NCBI GenBank assembly: GCA_035628135.1
Contig: DASPKM010000010.1
Location: forward strand, 62,001-126,000
Reading direction: 5' to 3'
Source of the DNA: DASPKM01 sp035628135
GTDB taxonomy: Bacteria; Bacteroidota; Bacteroidia; Chitinophagales; Chitinophagaceae
DNA length: 64,000 nt
The notes under the pieces were generated by a model. It did not search any database, had not been told where the DNA came from, and saw nothing but the letters and a program-made list of their open reading frames with translations. Below are positions 60,979 through 64,000 of this stretch, piece by piece. Each line of letters begins with the position of its first letter. Positions within the stretch are counted from its first letter, which is position 1. The translations under genes were made by a program, and so were the position numbers.

Positions 60979-63954
60979 TTATTTTTTAATAATTCTCGAT
61001 GTCCATTTTGCTTTATATCCTTCACACACCAGCTGGTAAGTGCCTGCAGCAAACCTGCTGATGTCAACCGGCACTTCCCTGGCGCCCGGCACATATTCAA
61101 TGCGTTTTACCATCAAGAGCTTACCGCCGGCGTCGTACAACTGCATGGTCAGTGCGCCCGCGTTGTCGGCTGGTATTTTTATCTTAAATATGCCAGTGGT
61201 GGGGTTTGGAGCAATGGTCAGCTTCGTGATGAGCTTTTGCGCTTTTACTACCGCAACAGTGGAATATTCAAACGATCCGTCTTTATAGATAATCTTTATG
61301 CGGTAAAAACCATCCATATCATTGGTAATGGCATGGAAGAAATTATAGGTGATATCTCCTGCGCCGCCGGTAGCGGTATGCGTGCCCACCTTGCGGAACA
61401 GTGTTCCATCGGTACCGTACTCTACTTCGTACCTGTCAACATCGCCTTCGGTGGCAACGGTCCATTTCAACTGGTTGCCTTCGCCGGTGGCGGTAGCTGT
61501 AAAGTTTTTGAATACGAAAGGCAAAATGCTCGAAGGCGCAAATTCCCTTTCCCACATACCGCGGCCAAACGTGGCTATGCGCAGTTTACCGGTGCCGGTT
61601 GCAAACAGGTCCGATACCAGTACCGCGTCCTCAATACCTTCGTTGTAAGCAGTCCATGTCATGCTGGTAGTAGGTGGCAGTGCGCCGGTGCCCACGGGCA
61701 TGCCATGCGCATAAAATACGCCCAGGTCGTTTCCTACATACAGGGTACGCCTGTTGATAGGATCGAACATGAGGGTATTGTGCGGAATATCGGGAAGGTC
61801 GCCACCCACATCGGTCCAGGTGGTTCCGCCATCTCTTGTTAAGAATACGTGCGAAGTATTAAAGCCCGAGAGACTGACCGCTACCCTGTTGGGGTTTGCC
61901 CCGTCTATGGCAATGTCAGTAATATACCTGTCGGGCAATGTTCCCGTTACATCTGTAAAAGAGGTACCGCCATTGGTCGATTTCATCAACTTGGCAGGGA
62001 AGCCGCCACCAGGCGCTACGGACACATATAAAGTGTTGGCATCCGAAGGCGCTACCGCTATATACAATATGAGAGCTTGCGTATGCACCAGCGGGTTGGG
62101 ACCGATAAGCGCCCAACTCGTACCGGTATTGGTAGTCTTTCTCAAACGGTAAGTACCTGCATACATCGTTGCGGGGGCACTCGGCGCCATTACATATGGT
62201 GCATTAAAACATGCATTTTCCGAAGGCGGCGAGCTAGGGTTTACCGTTAGGTTATTGCTGAAGCTTGCGGCCCTGTTCGTGGATTTTTTAATATTCAGGT
62301 AATACGATGCAATGAAGCAGGTAGCATCGTTGGTAGGATGTATGGCAGCATGGAAACCATCGCCCAGGTTGCCGATACGCCTGCAACCTGCGTTGCCTTC
62401 GTATACAAAACCCTCATTGTCCTGCAATCCGCCAATGGCGAAGTTTTCATCCTGCATCGATTGTCCCATGTTAGGATATATCTGCGCGGTCATCAATCCA
62501 CCATTCAAGCCGCTCCAGCTTGTTCCGTTGTTGGTGCTCCTGAATATGCCTCCATCGGTACAGATGTACAGGGTGTTGGAGTTCCATGGTGAAATATAAA
62601 TGCGGTGCACGTCGGCATGCGCGTAATTGGTATTGGTGCCTTCGCTGGTAGTACCAACCGTGGTAAAGTTGATGTTCCAGTTGCTCCATACAGATATGCG
62701 GCTGAAACTGCTGCCGGCGTTGGTCGATCTCCACATATCCATTTCGCACCAGTAAATATTGTTGGTATTGGTAGGGTCTACTGCTACGTCGTGTGCATAC
62801 CATCCCTGGTTCAACCTGCTCAGGCCTGGTGTATACATCAGGGGAATAGCATCTTCCAGGAGCGACCAGGTGCCGCCCTCGTTGGTAGAAACATACAATC
62901 CGAAAGGATCGCTGGAATCCGGTTCGCGGCCCACGCTGGCCCATACAGAGTTGGGAGCGGCCGCACTAACAGACAATGCTATCTTACCGGTAATAGTTCC
63001 GGGAAGCCCTGTATTGATGGCGCTGATAGTAGGTGTTGCCGCGGTAGAGTTGGTAGTTTTATAAATGCCTCTTCCGGGCGAATCGAAGTTACCGCAGGCT
63101 ATATACGTTATAGATGGGTTGCCAGGCTTAAAGCAAAGGTCCATGGCCATGGTAACGTTGTGAATGAGGCTCCAGTTACCGCCGCCGTCCAACGTGCGGT
63201 ACACGCCGTCGCTGGTTGCCGCAAAAACAATATCCGGGTTGGTGGGGTGTATCAGGATATCTGCAACGCCCTTGCTCTGCGAGGAGTCGAAGTTCAATAC
63301 CCTGTTCCAGGTAGTGCCACCATCGGTTGTTTTAAGTATGCCGATGCCATATGTTCCACGGAACGTACGGATATGTCCACCCGCAGTGGGGCCCATTCCG
63401 GGCGCGCCGGGATTGTACACTTCGCCTGATCCTATATATAATGTATTACCATCAGTAGGGTGAACAGCGATCGACATTACTCCCAAAACGGGATAACCGG
63501 TGGGAACATAGGTCCAGTTGATACCGCCGGGAGCGCCGGTGCCGCCTGTTGTGGTCTTCCACAATCCGCCCGCTGCTGTGCCCACCCACATGGTATTGGC
63601 AACAGTGGGATGAAAGCCTATTGAAAGCACGCGGCCGGCAAAGTTCTTGGGGGCCAGCGGCACCCAGGGGGCTGTGGTGGTTGAATATTGCCTTGACTGA
63701 GCGTTGCGCGCAGCAATTGTCATTTGCTTTGCTGTTTCAAAGCCTCTGTAATACGCGAGCTTGTCGAGTGATTTGTGAGGATAGGTTCTGGCATCGCTCC
63801 ATTCGCCCATGGAAAGAAATACGCCCGGAAGGCCTTCGCCTTCTTCGCCGCCTTTTCCTTCAAAAAATTTCTCCGGCGCAAAATAATACGCCAGGCTTGC
63901 AAGGACCGCCAGGGTTAGGATACTGTAAAACAGTAAGCGTAACGGTTTTTTCAT
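60979..63954 (-). CDS. T9SS cargo protein with VPS10/sortilin-like beta-propeller
   Basis: 991 residues. N-terminal membrane or signal helix (LRLLFYSILTLAVLASLAYY). A ten-bladed-type propeller follows, with many blades of the form GGLWKTTTGG, ILKTTDGGTTWNRVL, GIFRSTNNGTSWSGL and VFLTRDGGTTWTDVG (Asp-box motifs). A fibronectin-like domain (about 825-905: NQLKWTVATEGDVDRYEVEY) and a T9SS sorting domain (IAPNPTTGIFKIKIP and FAAGTYQLVCEGYKA) end the protein. Glycan or protein binding is likely. Secretion by T9SS; partner unknown. It has no gene at its 5' side within the window. Confidence 0.87.
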   Translation of the reverse strand: MKKPLRLLFYSILTLAVLASLAYYFAPEKFFEGKGGEEGEGLPGVFLSMGEWSDARTYPHKSLDKLAYYRGFETAKQMTIAARNAQSRQYSTTTAPWVPLAPKNFAGRVLSIGFHPTVANTMWVGTAAGGLWKTTTGGTGAPGGINWTYVPTGYPVLGVMSIAVHPTDGNTLYIGSGEVYNPGAPGMGPTAGGHIRTFRGTYGIGILKTTDGGTTWNRVLNFDSSQSKGVADILIHPTNPDIVFAATSDGVYRTLDGGGNWSLIHNVTMAMDLCFKPGNPSITYIACGNFDSPGRGIYKTTNSTAATPTISAINTGLPGTITGKIALSVSAAAPNSVWASVGREPDSSDPFGLYVSTNEGGTWSLLEDAIPLMYTPGLSRLNQGWYAHDVAVDPTNTNNIYWCEMDMWRSTNAGSSFSRISVWSNWNINFTTVGTTSEGTNTNYAHADVHRIYISPWNSNTLYICTDGGIFRSTNNGTSWSGLNGGLMTAQIYPNMGQSMQDENFAIGGLQDNEGFVYEGNAGCRRIGNLGDGFHAAIHPTNDATCFIASYYLNIKKSTNRAASFSNNLTVNPSSPPSENACFNAPYVMAPSAPATMYAGTYRLRKTTNTGTSWALIGPNPLVHTQALILYIAVAPSDANTLYVSVAPGGGFPAKLMKSTNGGTSFTDVTGTLPDRYITDIAIDGANPNRVAVSLSGFNTSHVFLTRDGGTTWTDVGGDLPDIPHNTLMFDPINRRTLYVGNDLGVFYAHGMPVGTGALPPTTSMTWTAYNEGIEDAVLVSDLFATGTGKLRIATFGRGMWEREFAPSSILPFVFKNFTATATGEGNQLKWTVATEGDVDRYEVEYGTDGTLFRKVGTHTATGGAGDITYNFFHAITNDMDGFYRIKIIYKDGSFEYSTVAVVKAQKLITKLTIAPNPTTGIFKIKIPADNAGALTMQLYDAGGKLLMVKRIEYVPGAREVPVDISRFAAGTYQLVCEGYKAKWTSRIIKK

Positions 63955-64000
63955 AATACTGGGTTCTAGGGTTTGGGTTTTTTTGGATTTTATGGGTTCT

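Noticed and set aside
1..64000. tRNA, rRNA, CRISPR arrays, insertion sequences and prophage genes
   Set aside because: The intergenic spaces are short and were read on both strands; none shows a cloverleaf, spaced direct repeats or transposase/integrase sequence. A covariance-model scan could still find a small RNA.

Overview
The window is one continuous chromosomal segment from a Bacteroidota bacterium, most likely of the Chitinophagaceae type. The evidence is the PorX regulator of the type IX secretion system (T9SS), three large proteins with T9SS C-terminal sorting domains, the fused lpxC-fabZ gene of lipid A synthesis, a Bacteroidota-type leucyl-tRNA synthetase, weak or absent Shine-Dalgarno sequences, and promoter boxes of the TAnnTTTG type. 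About 58 protein genes are supported. I saw no rRNA, tRNA, CRISPR array, prophage or insertion sequence.

Layout. 1-12.6 kb: end of a DUF3857 envelope protein, porX, a gluconate operon (FGGY gluconokinase and short 6-phosphogluconate dehydrogenase), an HD phosphohydrolase, the lipid A cluster lpxD-lpxC/fabZ-lpxA with an ABC ATPase, alanine dehydrogenase and tsaE. 12.7-24.3 kb: a CPC-type metal ATPase, recQ (no normal start codon), a small lipoprotein, a HerA-like ATPase, an orphan divergent GroES, an OmpR-type regulator, ruvB, a small reductase, an M23 peptidase and a secreted EEP nuclease/phosphatase. 24.5-32.6 kb: a tricorn-like S41 protease, a Crp/Fnr regulator with a methyltransferase and a Tat-exported racemase-like protein, a TPR protein, an acetyltransferase and a HigBA toxin-antitoxin pair. 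32.6-46.7 kb: a 1421-residue T9SS cargo with a PHP phosphoesterase domain, a dioxygenase, DUF2071, an orphan MlaE permease, an erythromycin-esterase-like hydrolase divergent from a PAS histidine kinase, a FUSC membrane protein, and several small unknown genes. 46.8-64 kb: leuS, ftsX-DUF3098-uppP, an MFS/MBL pair, DUF3108 and a flippase-like protein, ruvC, the rsmA-hydroxyacid dehydrogenase-greA-hit cluster, and two more T9SS cargo proteins.

The envelope is the commonest theme: lipid A, peptidoglycan lipid carrier recycling (uppP), division (ftsX), lipid transport (mlaE) and T9SS cargo with its regulator. Most other genes are housekeeping. The less ordinary signals are in the non-coding DNA: (i) a good promoter followed by an intrinsic terminator in the greA leader; (ii) a perfect inverted repeat in front of higBA; (iii) three families of short palindromic intergenic repeats; (iv) a recQ reading frame with no ATG, GTG or TTG in front of its conserved N-terminus. 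I found no clearly new multi-gene system.
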